64,000 bases of DNA from Hyphomicrobiales bacterium (lineage in GTDB: Bacteria > Pseudomonadota > Alphaproteobacteria > Rhizobiales > Rhizobiaceae). Each line of letters begins with the position of its first letter. The first letter of the stretch is position 1. Location of the stretch: positions 310,001 to 374,000 of the forward strand of contig UCHD01000001.1 of the NCBI GenBank assembly GCA_900472175.1, given 5' to 3'. A program made the translations under genes and the position numbers. This document shows, in pieces, positions 19,763 through 28,004 of the stretch. The notes beneath the pieces are model-generated. The model did not search any database. It saw nothing but the letters and a program-made list of their open reading frames with translations, and had not been told where the DNA came from.

Positions 19763-19806
19763 GCAATTCCAGCAAAAGTGCGCAGCGGTTTTGTGTCCGG
19801 AATTGC
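19763..19806. repeat. Palindromic intergenic repeat after rnhA
   Basis: Outer arms GCAATTCC / GGAATTGC and an inner pairing CAAAA / TTTTG around agtgcgcagcg form a long hairpin between convergent genes. I recall near-identical sequences as recurrent intergenic elements in Rhizobiaceae genomes; it may also terminate rnhA or the VOC gene. Confidence 0.5.
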
Positions 19807-19827
19807 GGCAAACAAAAATTGAGCGCT

Positions 19828-20229
19828 TTAGCGTCCGTCGGTGAACTCGACGAGATCCCAGAGGTTTCCATAAAGGTCCTCGAACACGGCGACGATACCG
19901 TAGGGGGCCTCTTTCGGCTCGCGAGTGAAGCGGATGCCGGCTGCGGTCATCTTCGCATGATCGCGCCAGAAATCGTCCGTCTGCAGGAACAGAAACACCC
20001 GGCCGCCGGCCTGGTTGCCAATGAACGTTTCCTGATGCTCTGAGGATGCCCGTGCCAAGAGCAGCGACGTGCTGCCATCGCCGGGCGGGCGGACGACTAC
20101 CCAGCGCTTGTCCTGCTCCGGCTGGTAGCTATCCTCCACCAGTGTGAAGCCGAGCTTGGTGACGTAGAAGTCGATTGCCTCGTCATAGTCGGCAACGACG
20201 AGGGCGATCAGGGCGATGCTCTGTTTCAT
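19828..20229 (-). CDS. VOC family protein (glyoxalase/bleomycin resistance fold)
   Basis: 133-residue vicinal oxygen chelate protein. The N-terminal strand IALIALVVADYDEAIDFY and C-terminal segment AVFEDLYGNLWDLVEF are typical; the terminal Glu fits a metal ligand position. Members isomerise, cleave or sequester small molecules; the substrate here is unknown. The ATG at 20229 (MKQSIALI) is preferred. It lies 14 bp downstream of a small exported protein gene on the same strand. Confidence 0.85.
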   Translation of the reverse strand: MKQSIALIALVVADYDEAIDFYVTKLGFTLVEDSYQPEQDKRWVVVRPPGDGSTSLLLARASSEHQETFIGNQAGGRVFLFLQTDDFWRDHAKMTAAGIRFTREPKEAPYGIVAVFEDLYGNLWDLVEFTDGR

Positions 20230-20243
20230 GGGGTCTCTTTGGA

Positions 20244-20540
20244 TTATTTGACAGTGCAAATGCCGTTGGCGCCACCCTTGCCGGTGTAGCTGACAGAAGC
20301 CGACCCATCCGGATTGATGCTGAGCGAGATTGTCACGCCACCGCCCTTGGCCTCGTAATAGTTTTCGTTAAAGACTTTCAGCTTGCCTTCCTTGCCGTTG
20401 ATATAGACCGGCCCACCCTGATCGGCATGAACTTCGATCTTGCCGGGGCAGGTAGCATTGATCAGTGGGATCTTGGCGGCGGCCTGTCCCGCAAACATCA
20501 TGGCAGCGGCCGTGGCGGCGATATGCAGAAACGTGTTCAT
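20244..20540 (-). CDS. Small exported hypothetical protein
   Basis: 98 residues. A signal peptide ends near AGQAAA|KI (about 21-22), followed by a 75-residue beta-rich domain with two cysteines (NATCPGK and GICTVK) placed to form a disulfide linking the two ends. I do not recognise a family. The ribosome site GGGAGA lies before ATG 20540. It is likely cotranscribed with the VOC gene, and divergent from the ArsR gene across 153 bp. Confidence 0.7.
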   Translation of the reverse strand: MNTFLHIAATAAAMMFAGQAAAKIPLINATCPGKIEVHADQGGPVYINGKEGKLKVFNENYYEAKGGGVTISLSINPDGSASVSYTGKGGANGICTVK

Positions 20541-20650
20541 GATGATCTCCCGAATGCTTGGCTGGAATGCCGAGGGCTGCAGCCGCGGATAGCGGCGGTC
20601 TCAACGTGACAGGATGTCTTTTCAAGTCAAGGACGCAGGCATGCGAGATT

Positions 20651-20690
20651 ACTTAGCTTTTGCGCTAAGTGTTGTGATGTGATACTTAGC
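20651..20690. promoter_or_regulatory. ArsR operator (inverted repeat plus third half-site)
   Basis: ACTTAGC-N6-GCTAAGT is a perfect 7-bp inverted repeat (20651-20670), and a further ACTTAGC half-site lies at 20684-20690, 3 bp before the ArsR start codon. Spacing and symmetry are typical of ArsR-family operators, indicating autoregulation. Confidence 0.65.
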
Positions 20691-20693
20691 TTT

Positions 20694-21032
20694 ATGGATC
20701 ACTATTTGGACCAACTCGACGGCATTTTCCAGGCCTTGGCAGACCCCACCCGCCGCGCGGTGCTGGCGCGGCTGGGTAAGGGACCGGCCAGCATCAGTGA
20801 CCTTGCTGAGCCGTTCGACATGGCCCTGCCGTCCTTCATGAAGCATATCCATTTTCTCGAAGGCAGCGGCCTGATCCAAACCCGCAAGCAGGGCCGGGTC
20901 AGGACCTGTATCATCGAAAAACAACGTTTCCAGGCTGTGGAGGCGTGGCTGTCGCAGCAGCGTTCGCTCTGGGAAGGCCGCACCGACAGGCTCGAGCAAT
21001 TTGTCACCAAGGCACAGGCAGAAGGAGATTGA
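20694..21032 (+). CDS. ArsR-family winged-helix repressor
   Basis: 112-residue winged-helix regulator: DGIFQALADPTRRAVLARL is the classical ArsR start, and recognition helix residues lie in SISDLAEPFDMALPSFMKHIHFLEGSGLI. No metal-binding Cys cluster is visible, so this belongs to the SRPBCC-linked ArsR subgroup rather than a metal sensor. It is followed 2 bp later by an AHSA1-domain gene, the usual partner. Its operator sits directly upstream. Confidence 0.9.
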   Translation: MDHYLDQLDGIFQALADPTRRAVLARLGKGPASISDLAEPFDMALPSFMKHIHFLEGSGLIQTRKQGRVRTCIIEKQRFQAVEAWLSQQRSLWEGRTDRLEQFVTKAQAEGD

Positions 21033-21034
21033 CC

Positions 21035-21514
21035 ATGACCGTATCACTCAACCCCGAACTCGACCTGACCATTTCCCGCATCATCAAGGCGCCGCGATCG
21101 CTTGTCTGGAGCGCCTGGACCGATCCCGCCCGCTTCGCGCAGTGGTGGATCCCGGAGCCTGCCAGATGCAAGGTCGTGGCGATGGAGTTGCGCCCTGGCG
21201 GGGCATTTACCACGCAGATGAGCGAGAACGGCGGTGCGTTCGAGCCGCATCTGAACGCCTGTTTTCTTGCCGTCGAGGAGGGCGAAAAGATCGTCTTCAC
21301 CAATGCCTTGACCGGCGGATGGCGACCGGCCGAGCAGCCGTTCATGACGGCGATCATCACTCTGCGGGATCATCCGCAGGGCACTGACTATGCGGCCCAT
21401 GTGATGCACAAAAGCAATGCCGACCGCACCATGCACGACGAAGCGGGCTTTTTCGATGGCTGGGGCACGGTCATCGGGCAGCTCGCAAGGCTGGTCGAGA
21501 AGCAGGTGCAATAG
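21035..21514 (+). CDS. SRPBCC/AHSA1-domain protein
   Basis: 159-residue START-like protein of the AHSA1 (CalC-type) family. Typical features are RIIKAPRSLVWSAWTDPARFAQWW at 15-38, PGGAFTTQM, and the C-terminal FFDGWGTVIGQLARLVE helix over the cavity. Such proteins bind hydrophobic ligands; those encoded with ArsR repressors are of unknown function. AAGGAGA precedes ATG 21035. It is cotranscribed with the ArsR gene. Confidence 0.88.
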   Translation: MTVSLNPELDLTISRIIKAPRSLVWSAWTDPARFAQWWIPEPARCKVVAMELRPGGAFTTQMSENGGAFEPHLNACFLAVEEGEKIVFTNALTGGWRPAEQPFMTAIITLRDHPQGTDYAAHVMHKSNADRTMHDEAGFFDGWGTVIGQLARLVEKQVQ

Positions 21515-21529
21515 GCTTGAACGGAAAAA

Positions 21530-21604
21530 GCCCGCATGCCCTGCGAACCGCCCCCGAAGCTCGATATCGAGTTTTCAGAGGCAATTCATATGCGGCATGC
21601 GGGC
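21530..21604 (-). terminator. Large nested palindrome terminating the MFS gene
   Basis: Perfect 11-bp arms GCCCGCATGCC / GGCATGCGGGC are 53 nt apart and enclose a second perfect palindrome CTCGATATCGAG (21560-21571). On the reverse strand the outer stem is followed by TTTTT, so it probably ends the MFS transcript and may act on both convergent genes. Confidence 0.6.
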
Positions 21605-21625
21605 CTTGATGAGACGGGCTGGTGT

Positions 21626-22963
21626 TTACCGCGCGGCAGCACCGGCAGCGACCGGTTCAGGAACACGGCCACTGAGCGAAAAGGCAAGGATTGCCGATAG
21701 CAGCAGCAGTCCGCCGACGATGAACATCGGCAACTCGTAAACGCCGGTCGAATCCTTGACCAGACCGGTAATATAGGGAGCCGCAAAGCCCGCGATATTG
21801 CCGATCGTGTTGATGAGCGCGATACCGGCGGCGGCGGCTGGGCCGGTCAGGAAGCGCGAAGGCAGAGCCCAGAAGTTCGGCAGCGCTGCGAAGATCGAGC
21901 AGGCCGTGATGGTGATGACCAGAATGGTCGCTTCCGGCGATCCCATGTAGAGCGCGAGCGGAATGCTGATGGCGCCGGTTAGCGCGGGCACGCCGATATG
22001 CCATGCCTTGACGCCGCGCTTGGACGCATCGCGGCTCCAGAAATACAGTGCGACGGCTGCCGGCAGGTAGGGAATGGCGGTGATCAGGCCCTTGTCGAAC
22101 ACGTCGAACTTGGTGCCGAATTTCGCTTCGAAACCGGCGATGATCGTCGGCAGGAAGAAAGCCAGCGCATAAAGGCCATAGATCAGGCCGAAATAGATCA
22201 CCGAGAGCAGCCAGACGCGTCCATCGGTGAAGGCAAGGCCCGTCATGCGGCCATGCGCCGCTGTCTTGGCCTTGTCCTCGCTGGCGAGTTCCTTGTTCAG
22301 CCAGTCCTTTTCCTCCTGCGTCAGCCACTTGGCATCATCCGGCCGGTCGGCAAGATAGAACCAGGCGACGATGCCGACGACGATGGCGGGAACCGCGACG
22401 CCGAAGAACATGATCCGCCAGCCTTCCAGGCCGAATGCGCCATGTGCCTGGATAAGCAGGGCCGCGATCGGCGCGCCGATCACGGTGGTCAGCGGCTGTG
22501 CCAGATAGAACAGCGCCAGGATCTTGTTGCGATGGCGGGCTGGCACCCACATGCTGAGGAACAGGATCGCGCCGGGGAAGAAGCCAGCTTCGGCAACGCC
22601 GAGCAGGAAGCGCAGGACGTAAAGCTCGGTCGAGCTGCTGACCCAGGTGAAGAGAAGCGCAACGATGCCCCAGGTGACCATGATGCGGGAAAGCCAGCGC
22701 CGGGCGCCGTATTTGTGAAGCGCAAGATTGCTGGGGATTTCGAGGACGATATAGCCGACGAAGAAGACACCGGCGGCAAAGCCGAACTGGGCGGCCGTCA
22801 GCGCCAGATCCGACGTCATGCCGTTGGGGCCGGCAAACGAAATCGCCGTGCGGTCGAGGAAATTGATGAAGAACATCAAGGCGATGAACGGCACCAGCCG
22901 TATTGACACCTTGGCGATGGCCGATCGCTCGACCTGTGATATTTCGGGGGTGTTGGAATGCAT
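21626..22963 (-). CDS. MFS transporter, anion:cation symporter-like
   Basis: 445-residue major facilitator protein with 12 predicted helices. FLDRTAISFAGPNGM near 35-49 and the loop after helix 2 are typical of the anion:cation symporter family, which takes up organic acids such as tartrate, galactonate and phthalate. The central loop at about 205-235 is charged (DAKWLTQEEKDWLNKE), as in that family. The substrate is unknown. It is divergent from a LysR-type gene that probably controls it. Confidence 0.88.
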   Translation of the reverse strand: MHSNTPEISQVERSAIAKVSIRLVPFIALMFFINFLDRTAISFAGPNGMTSDLALTAAQFGFAAGVFFVGYIVLEIPSNLALHKYGARRWLSRIMVTWGIVALLFTWVSSSTELYVLRFLLGVAEAGFFPGAILFLSMWVPARHRNKILALFYLAQPLTTVIGAPIAALLIQAHGAFGLEGWRIMFFGVAVPAIVVGIVAWFYLADRPDDAKWLTQEEKDWLNKELASEDKAKTAAHGRMTGLAFTDGRVWLLSVIYFGLIYGLYALAFFLPTIIAGFEAKFGTKFDVFDKGLITAIPYLPAAVALYFWSRDASKRGVKAWHIGVPALTGAISIPLALYMGSPEATILVITITACSIFAALPNFWALPSRFLTGPAAAAGIALINTIGNIAGFAAPYITGLVKDSTGVYELPMFIVGGLLLLSAILAFSLSGRVPEPVAAGAAAR

Positions 22964-23141
22964 GAAAGCTCCTCCCTTGGTTGCAAGGATTCTCCGGCAA
23001 CAACGTTTTTCAGCGCCGATGACAGAGTGGAAACTCCATTTTCCCTCCCATTATCCGTCTCCGATACGCATGCGCCTTCAAATTGCCGCAAGTCCTAAAG
23101 GAATGTATAGGTCTGCGGCAATCGATTTAATCTCGCCTAGA

Positions 23142-23158
23142 TGTGAGAAAAAATCACA
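23142..23158. promoter_or_regulatory. LysR-type operator palindrome
   Basis: TGTGA-N7-TCACA contains a T-N11-A core (T23144 to A23156), the generic LysR-type recognition pattern. It lies 18 bp upstream of the LysR start and in the intergenic region shared with the divergent MFS gene. Confidence 0.5.
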
Positions 23159-23176
23159 CCTTGTGCGGAGACCGTC

Positions 23177-24058
23177 ATGAACATGTTGCCTTCCCTGAAC
23201 GCCCTCAAAGCCTTCGAGGCCACCGCCCGGCATCGGTCGATGACGCTTGCTGCCGACGAACTGTTCGTCACCCACGGCGCCGTCAGCCGGCATATCAAGG
23301 CTTTGGAAGAGACGTTGGGTGTCCTGCTGGTCAACAGGAAGGCGCGCTCGACGGAGCCGACCCCGGAGGGAATACGTCTGGCCGAGGGCCTGTCGAGCGC
23401 TTTCACCCTGATCCAGGCAAGTGTCGAGCGTGTCCGGCCCGGGCCGCTGACGCTGTCCTGCTCGTCCTCGATCATGATGGGCTGGATCATTCCGCGCATC
23501 GGTCAGTTCCATGAGCGGCATCCGCAGATCGAATTGCAGTTCAACATGAACTATGACCGGATCGATTTCATGCGCGACAAGATCGGGCTGGCGATCCGCT
23601 CCAGCGTCATCGAGCCGCCCGAGGATGCGGTGATCCGGGAACTGGGCGGCGAGGCGATCGGACCGGTCTGCTCGCCGGAATATCTGGCGCAGGTGCAGCT
23701 TTCGCAACCGAAGGATCTGGAGGCGGCCATGCTTTTGTCCACCCGCACCCGGCCGCAGGCCTGGCAGGACTGGCAGGTGGTCGCCGGGCAAACCGGTCTG
23801 GCGCTGGAGCCAAGATCGAGCTTCGACCATTTCTATCTGTTGATTCATGCCGCAGCCTGCGGGCTGGGCGTTGCGGCCGTGCCGCAGATGCTGGTTCTGG
23901 ACCAGCTTGCCTCGGGGCAGCTCGTGGCGCCCTTCGGTTTCAAGCCAGGTCCCCGCCGGCTGGTGCTATGGATTGCGCCGCACCTGGCCGGAAGGCCGGA
24001 TGCCTTGGCGCTGGAACGCTGGCTGATGCAGGAAATGCGCGCCCGGCCGGACAATTGA
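23177..24058 (+). CDS. LysR-family transcriptional regulator (GcvA-like)
   Basis: 293 residues. The N-terminal helix-turn-helix (about 6-65: LNALKAFEATARHRSMTLAADEL with THGAVSRHIKALEE) is followed by a substrate-binding domain. The start MNMLPSLNALKAFEA is characteristic of the GcvA subgroup. It is divergent from the MFS transporter, and the palindrome at 23142 is a likely site for autoregulation and activation of the transporter. The inducer is unknown. Confidence 0.9.
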   Translation: MNMLPSLNALKAFEATARHRSMTLAADELFVTHGAVSRHIKALEETLGVLLVNRKARSTEPTPEGIRLAEGLSSAFTLIQASVERVRPGPLTLSCSSSIMMGWIIPRIGQFHERHPQIELQFNMNYDRIDFMRDKIGLAIRSSVIEPPEDAVIRELGGEAIGPVCSPEYLAQVQLSQPKDLEAAMLLSTRTRPQAWQDWQVVAGQTGLALEPRSSFDHFYLLIHAAACGLGVAAVPQMLVLDQLASGQLVAPFGFKPGPRRLVLWIAPHLAGRPDALALERWLMQEMRARPDN

Positions 24059-24066
24059 CCGGCCGG
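24043..24066. terminator. GC-rich stem-loop at the LysR stop codon
   Basis: CCGGCCGG repeated on both sides of acaattga, the second copy beginning right after the stop codon. It lies in a 24-bp gap between convergent genes and has no T-tract. Confidence 0.4.
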
Positions 24067-24082
24067 ACAGCGCTTGCCTGCC

Positions 24083-24568
24083 TCAGATCTGCTCGAGCAT
24101 TGCGGCGGCAGCGGAAACCGTTGCCTGGCCGGGGCTTTCCTCGACATTCAGCGTCTTCACCACGCCGTCTTCCACCAGCATCGAATAGCGCTTCGAGCGC
24201 AGGCCGAGCGTGCCGGCGGACAGGTCGATATCCATGCCGAGCGCCTTGGTGAAGGCGGCGTTCCAGTCGGACAGGAAGTGGATCTTGCCCATACCGCCCG
24301 ATTGGGTTGCCCAGGCACCCATCACATGCAGGTCGTTGACGGCAATGACAGCGATGTCATCGACGCCGCGCGCCAGGATCGCATCGCGGTTTTCCAGGTA
24401 CCCCGGCAGGTGATTGAGCGAGCAGGTTGGTGTAAACGCGCCGGGAACGGCAAACAGCACGACCTTCTTGCCGGCGAACAGTTGGTCGGTGGTGATTTCG
24501 ACCGGGCCGTCGGCGGTCTTTTCCTTGAATGTGGCGGCAGGCAGCTTGTCTCCGACGGAAATGGTCAC
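24083..24568 (-). CDS. Peroxiredoxin (Prx5/hybrid type)
   Basis: 161-residue thiol peroxidase. The peroxidatic cysteine is Cys49 in PGAFTPTCSLNHLPG. The DDIAVIAVNDLHVMGAWA segment and the C-terminal TLNVEESPGQATVSAAAAML are typical of atypical 2-Cys or glutaredoxin-dependent Prx5. It reduces hydrogen peroxide and alkyl hydroperoxides in the cytoplasm. The start codon is GTG with AGGAG 8 nt upstream. The DsbD-N protein gene lies upstream on the same strand. Confidence 0.93.
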   Translation of the reverse strand: MTISVGDKLPAATFKEKTADGPVEITTDQLFAGKKVVLFAVPGAFTPTCSLNHLPGYLENRDAILARGVDDIAVIAVNDLHVMGAWATQSGGMGKIHFLSDWNAAFTKALGMDIDLSAGTLGLRSKRYSMLVEDGVVKTLNVEESPGQATVSAAAAMLEQI

Positions 24569-24646
24569 GGTCTGAACTCCTAATAATCGTTCGGGAAGGC
24601 TGGAGCGCGATGGCTCCTTGCGGTCGCAAAGGAATATAGATTCGGT

Positions 24647-25486
24647 TCAGTCAAAGGCAAGCGCGGTTTGAATGCTCTTCTCGCCGGCCCGCGCCACCAG
24701 AGTGACCGAACCGCTCTTCAAAAGCCCGCCTTTTGCGGGCACACGCACGGGAATCTCGGCTGTGACCTTGCCGTTTTCCGTGGTGAGATTTTCCGGCTTG
24801 CCAAAACTGTAGCCGGGAGGGCCTGAGAGGAAAAGCTCGGCCGGTTCCGCCGCGCCGGGTGTTACCAGCGCCAGATGCAGGCGTTTTCCAGTGGCATCGA
24901 AGGATGCGGCGGTTACCTTGAACGTGTCGGATGGCGGCATCGGCAGCGCCGCGACGGCGTCGTCGATCCGCGCCCGGTCGAGCGGATTTTCCGCCAGTTT
25001 CTCCGGCAAGGACAGATGCAGATCGGCCTGAACCGGGATGCAGATATCCTTGCAGATGCCAAGGAAAACCGAGACCTTCAGGTCGAGATCGCCAGCCTTT
25101 TCACGCTTCAGCGACAGCGGAAACGCCACTGATCGGTCATAGCCGGTATAGCTCGCAATGCCGTCGTGAAAGGCCTTTGGCGCCGGCAGGCGCAATCCGG
25201 AAAAGCTGATACCGTCTTTGGGATCGACGCTGATCTGCGGCGGGATGCCGCTTGCGCCAGGCTCGATCCAATAGGTCTTCCAGCCGGGCTTCAGCTTGAT
25301 CTCGAGAATGGCCGGGATGGTACCGTCCGGTTCCGGCCTGTCGGCAACGATACGAACCTCGCCACCCTGCGACTGCACCCATTGCGTCTGCGCCGCATTG
25401 GCGGCCGGGGCGATAAAAAAATATGCCGAAAGGCTTGCCAGCGCAGCCAAATGAGGCACATTCTCTAGGAGGCGATGATGTTTCAT
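24647..25486 (-). CDS. Exported DsbD N-terminal (alpha) domain protein
   Basis: 279-residue protein with a signal peptide (about 1-32). It contains the DsbD N-terminal domain pattern: EIKLKPGWKTYWIEPGASGIPP near 62-83 and the redox-like LGICKDICIPVQADL with two cysteines three residues apart. Full DsbD also has an eight-helix membrane part and a thioredoxin domain; both are absent here. It may accept electrons from a CcdA-like membrane protein encoded elsewhere and pass them to periplasmic thiol proteins. It may be transcribed with the peroxiredoxin gene 78 bp downstream. Confidence 0.8.
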   Translation of the reverse strand: MKHHRLLENVPHLAALASLSAYFFIAPAANAAQTQWVQSQGGEVRIVADRPEPDGTIPAILEIKLKPGWKTYWIEPGASGIPPQISVDPKDGISFSGLRLPAPKAFHDGIASYTGYDRSVAFPLSLKREKAGDLDLKVSVFLGICKDICIPVQADLHLSLPEKLAENPLDRARIDDAVAALPMPPSDTFKVTAASFDATGKRLHLALVTPGAAEPAELFLSGPPGYSFGKPENLTTENGKVTAEIPVRVPAKGGLLKSGSVTLVARAGEKSIQTALAFD

Positions 25487-25654
25487 AGTGCTGAGGCTTA
25501 CCGGTTTTGGGGCAGGCTTGAAAGATGCCGGCTTTCACCTCGCGATCATTTTCTCTTGATAGGCCGCGACTGCAAGGGCTGGCAGGAAATCAGCAAAACA
25601 AAAGATCAGGGTGGCAACGCTTTTCATTTGAACCCGAATTGATAGGCTAAGACC

Positions 25655-26257
25655 ATGATGACAACGTTTCAGAAAAAGCGCGAACGCGGCGTGTTGGATG
25701 GTCAGTTCCTGATTGCCATGCCCGGCATGTTCGACAGCAATTTTGCCCGCACGGTCATCTTCGTCTGCGCCCATTCCAGCGATGGAGCCATGGGCTTCGT
25801 GCTCAACCGGCCGCAACAGCTGACGTTCCCGGATGTGCTCCTGCATTTGCGCATCATCGATCAGGATCAGGCGATCCGGCTTCCCGGCGTCACCCGCGAT
25901 TTCCAGATCCAGACCGGCGGCCCGGTTGAAACCGGGCGCGGCTTCGTGTTGCATTCGGACGACTATCTCAGCGAATCCAGCATTCCCGTCAATGACGATA
26001 TCTGCCTGACCGCGACGCTCGACATCGTCCGGGCCATTTCGCGCGGCGAGGGGCCTGAAAAGGCGATGATGATGCTCGGCTATGCCGGCTGGGGCGCCGG
26101 CCAGCTCGAAAACGAGATTGCCAACAATGGCTGGCTGAATTGCCCGGCCAGAGAAGAGCTGATCTTCGACCGCGAGCTTGGCGACAAATACGACCGGGCG
26201 CTGGAGCTGATGGGCGTCGCTCCGGCCATGCTGTCGGCGGATGCCGGTCACGCATAG
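25655..26257 (+). CDS. YqgE/AlgH family protein
   Basis: 200-residue member of the UPF0301/AlgH family. Typical segments are [26 protein letters not shown] at 15-40, [21 protein letters not shown] and [20 protein letters not shown]. Structures exist, but the biochemical role is unsettled; AlgH in Pseudomonas influences alginate production. It is divergent from the DsbD-N gene across 168 bp. Confidence 0.92.
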   Translation: MMTTFQKKRERGVLDGQFLIAMPGMFDSNFARTVIFVCAHSSDGAMGFVLNRPQQLTFPDVLLHLRIIDQDQAIRLPGVTRDFQIQTGGPVETGRGFVLHSDDYLSESSIPVNDDICLTATLDIVRAISRGEGPEKAMMMLGYAGWGAGQLENEIANNGWLNCPAREELIFDRELGDKYDRALELMGVAPAMLSADAGHA

Positions 26258-26375
26258 CCGGATCTATTTCTCCTTTTTCTGCTGTTTGCCCGGAACAAAT
26301 CGACCCGCTTGCCGTTTTCCAGTCGCAAGGGCAGGGCGGTTCGCCCATGTCCTCACCCTCTCAAGGAGACTGATC

Positions 26376-26567
26376 ATGGGTAGCACTTCCGACAAGATTT
26401 CCGGCGCCGCCAATCAGGCCGCAGGCAAGGTCAAGCAGGCCGCCGGCAAGGCAACCGGAAATGACCGGCTACAGGCCGAGGGCAAGGGTCAGGAAGTCAA
26501 GGGCAAGGTCCAGTCGGCCACTGGCAAGGCCAAGGATGCCGTCAAGGGTGTGATCGATCGCATGTAA
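26376..26567 (+). CDS. CsbD-family small stress protein
   Basis: 63-residue hydrophilic protein made of Ala/Gly/Lys-rich repeats ([18 protein letters not shown]), typical of CsbD-like general stress proteins. It has no cysteines and no membrane segment, and is likely intrinsically disordered. AAGGAG precedes ATG 26376. The function of the family is unknown; expression is usually induced by stress or stationary phase. Confidence 0.88.
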   Translation: MGSTSDKISGAANQAAGKVKQAAGKATGNDRLQAEGKGQEVKGKVQSATGKAKDAVKGVIDRM

Positions 26568-26667
26568 TCCAGTTTGCCGCCGTTAAGCTCAAGACGAGTT
26601 GCGGCGGCTCCAAAGTGCGCGAATCGACTGTCCTGACGGGTTCAACTGGATGGGAGATTTCAGCGCC

Positions 26668-26700
26668 GATGCCCGCTGTGCTTCGCGCCGGCGGGCATTT
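26668..26700 (+). terminator. Probable intrinsic terminator between csbD-like and peptidase genes
   Basis: ATGCCCGC / GCGGGCAT stem with a 14-nt loop followed by TTCTCT on the plus strand, 100 bp past the CsbD stop. Confidence 0.45.
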
Positions 26701-26760
26701 CTCTGTGGTGCTGAATTGTCACGGCATATGCCGTGGCTGGATCGGGATGATGGGTGGGCG

Positions 26761-27837
26761 ATGCGTCTTTACGAATGCGGCAATTGCGGTAATCCCGTTC
26801 ATTTCGACAATCGCATCTGCATCAATTGCGGATCGCAGCTCGGTTTCCTGCCGGAAGCCATGTCGATGCAGGCGTTGACGCCGGCTGGTGACGACCTTTG
26901 GCAGGCTTCCTCCCGGCCCGTGGCCGATGTCCGCTTCTGCGCCAACGCGGCTGACGATATCTGCAACTGGCTGATCTCCACCAATGATGGCCACATCTAT
27001 TGCCAGGCCTGCCGTTACAACCGCATCGTCCCGGTGACGGACAATCCTGAAGGTCTGGCGCGCTGGCAGAGAATAGGCCAGGCGCAGCGGCACCTGTTCT
27101 ATTCGCTGCTGCGCTGGAACCTGCCGCGCCCCGGCCGTGACGTTGATCCGCAGGGCGGCCTGGTGTTCGATTTCCTTGCTGACGAGGTGGATGTTAACGG
27201 TAACATCGTCCCGGCCATGACCGGCCACGAGGATGGCCTGATCAGCCTGCGGGCGGCCGAGGCCAATGATGCGACACGCGAGAGCGTGCGGGTCTCGATG
27301 AACGAGCCTTATAGAACGCTGCTCGGCCATTTCCGCCATGAGATCGGCCATTTCTACTGGGCGCAGCTTGTCCACGACGATCAAACGCTTGCTGAGGCGC
27401 GGGCGCTGTTCGGCGATGAGCGGGCCAATTATGCCGAGGCGCTGAAACGCAACTATGAGCAAGGGCCACCACTCGATTGGCAGCTCAGGTTCATCAGTAC
27501 CTATGCCAGCGCCCACCCGGCCGAGGATTTCGCCGAATGCTGGGCGCATTTCTTCCATATCGTCGATACGCTGGAAACAGCCCGCTCGTTCGGTCTTTCG
27601 ACCGAACCGCGCCGCCACGAGGACATGGCCGCGGAAGTGGATTTCGATCCCTACCGCGCTGCGGATGCACAAACGCTCGTCGATGCCTGGGTGCCGCTCA
27701 GCGTCGCCCTCAACAGCCTTCAGCGCAGCATGGGGCAGCCGGATAGCTACCCATTCGTGCTGTCGCCGCCTGTGGTGCAGAAACTGGATTTTATAAACCG
27801 GCTGATCAGGCGCGCGGGGGCGGTGTACGGGCAGTAG
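26761..27837 (+). CDS. Zinc-ribbon putative metallopeptidase (Peptidase_Mx family)
   Basis: 358-residue protein. An N-terminal zinc ribbon (Cys6/Cys9 and Cys20/Cys23) is followed by a second Cys group (Cys60, Cys68, Cys81, Cys84) and a gluzincin-like HEIGH motif at 193-197 with a downstream HPAEDFAECWAHFFH helix at 252-266 that could supply the third zinc ligand. The layout matches the uncharacterised zinc-binding peptidase family (DUF2248/Peptidase_Mx). The ATG at 26761 starts MRLYECGNCG, the usual N-terminus; an upstream extension is not family-like. No substrate is known. Confidence 0.82.
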   Translation: MRLYECGNCGNPVHFDNRICINCGSQLGFLPEAMSMQALTPAGDDLWQASSRPVADVRFCANAADDICNWLISTNDGHIYCQACRYNRIVPVTDNPEGLARWQRIGQAQRHLFYSLLRWNLPRPGRDVDPQGGLVFDFLADEVDVNGNIVPAMTGHEDGLISLRAAEANDATRESVRVSMNEPYRTLLGHFRHEIGHFYWAQLVHDDQTLAEARALFGDERANYAEALKRNYEQGPPLDWQLRFISTYASAHPAEDFAECWAHFFHIVDTLETARSFGLSTEPRRHEDMAAEVDFDPYRAADAQTLVDAWVPLSVALNSLQRSMGQPDSYPFVLSPPVVQKLDFINRLIRRAGAVYGQ

Positions 27838-27925
27838 GGTGGTCGCCAGCGGACTGGCGCCGGTTACGCGGCCGTCTTTTGAGGCGATCCTTTTCGGCTG
27901 CCTCGCGCCGGAGACGGACGAGAGC

Positions 27926-27992
27926 GAAAACGAATGAGGGGATATGAGAGGCGTTGTGCCTTTCATATCCCCTGAAGTCCGGGCTCGTTTTC
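27926..27992. terminator. Nested palindrome between convergent genes
   Basis: A 16-bp stem (27937-27952 with 27958-27973, one G-U pair, loop gttgt) is enclosed by outer arms GAAAACGA / TCGTTTTC. It lies between the convergent peptidase and arylsulfatase genes and probably acts as a bidirectional terminator. Confidence 0.5.
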
Positions 27993-28004
27993 TGCTGTTG
28001 AGCA

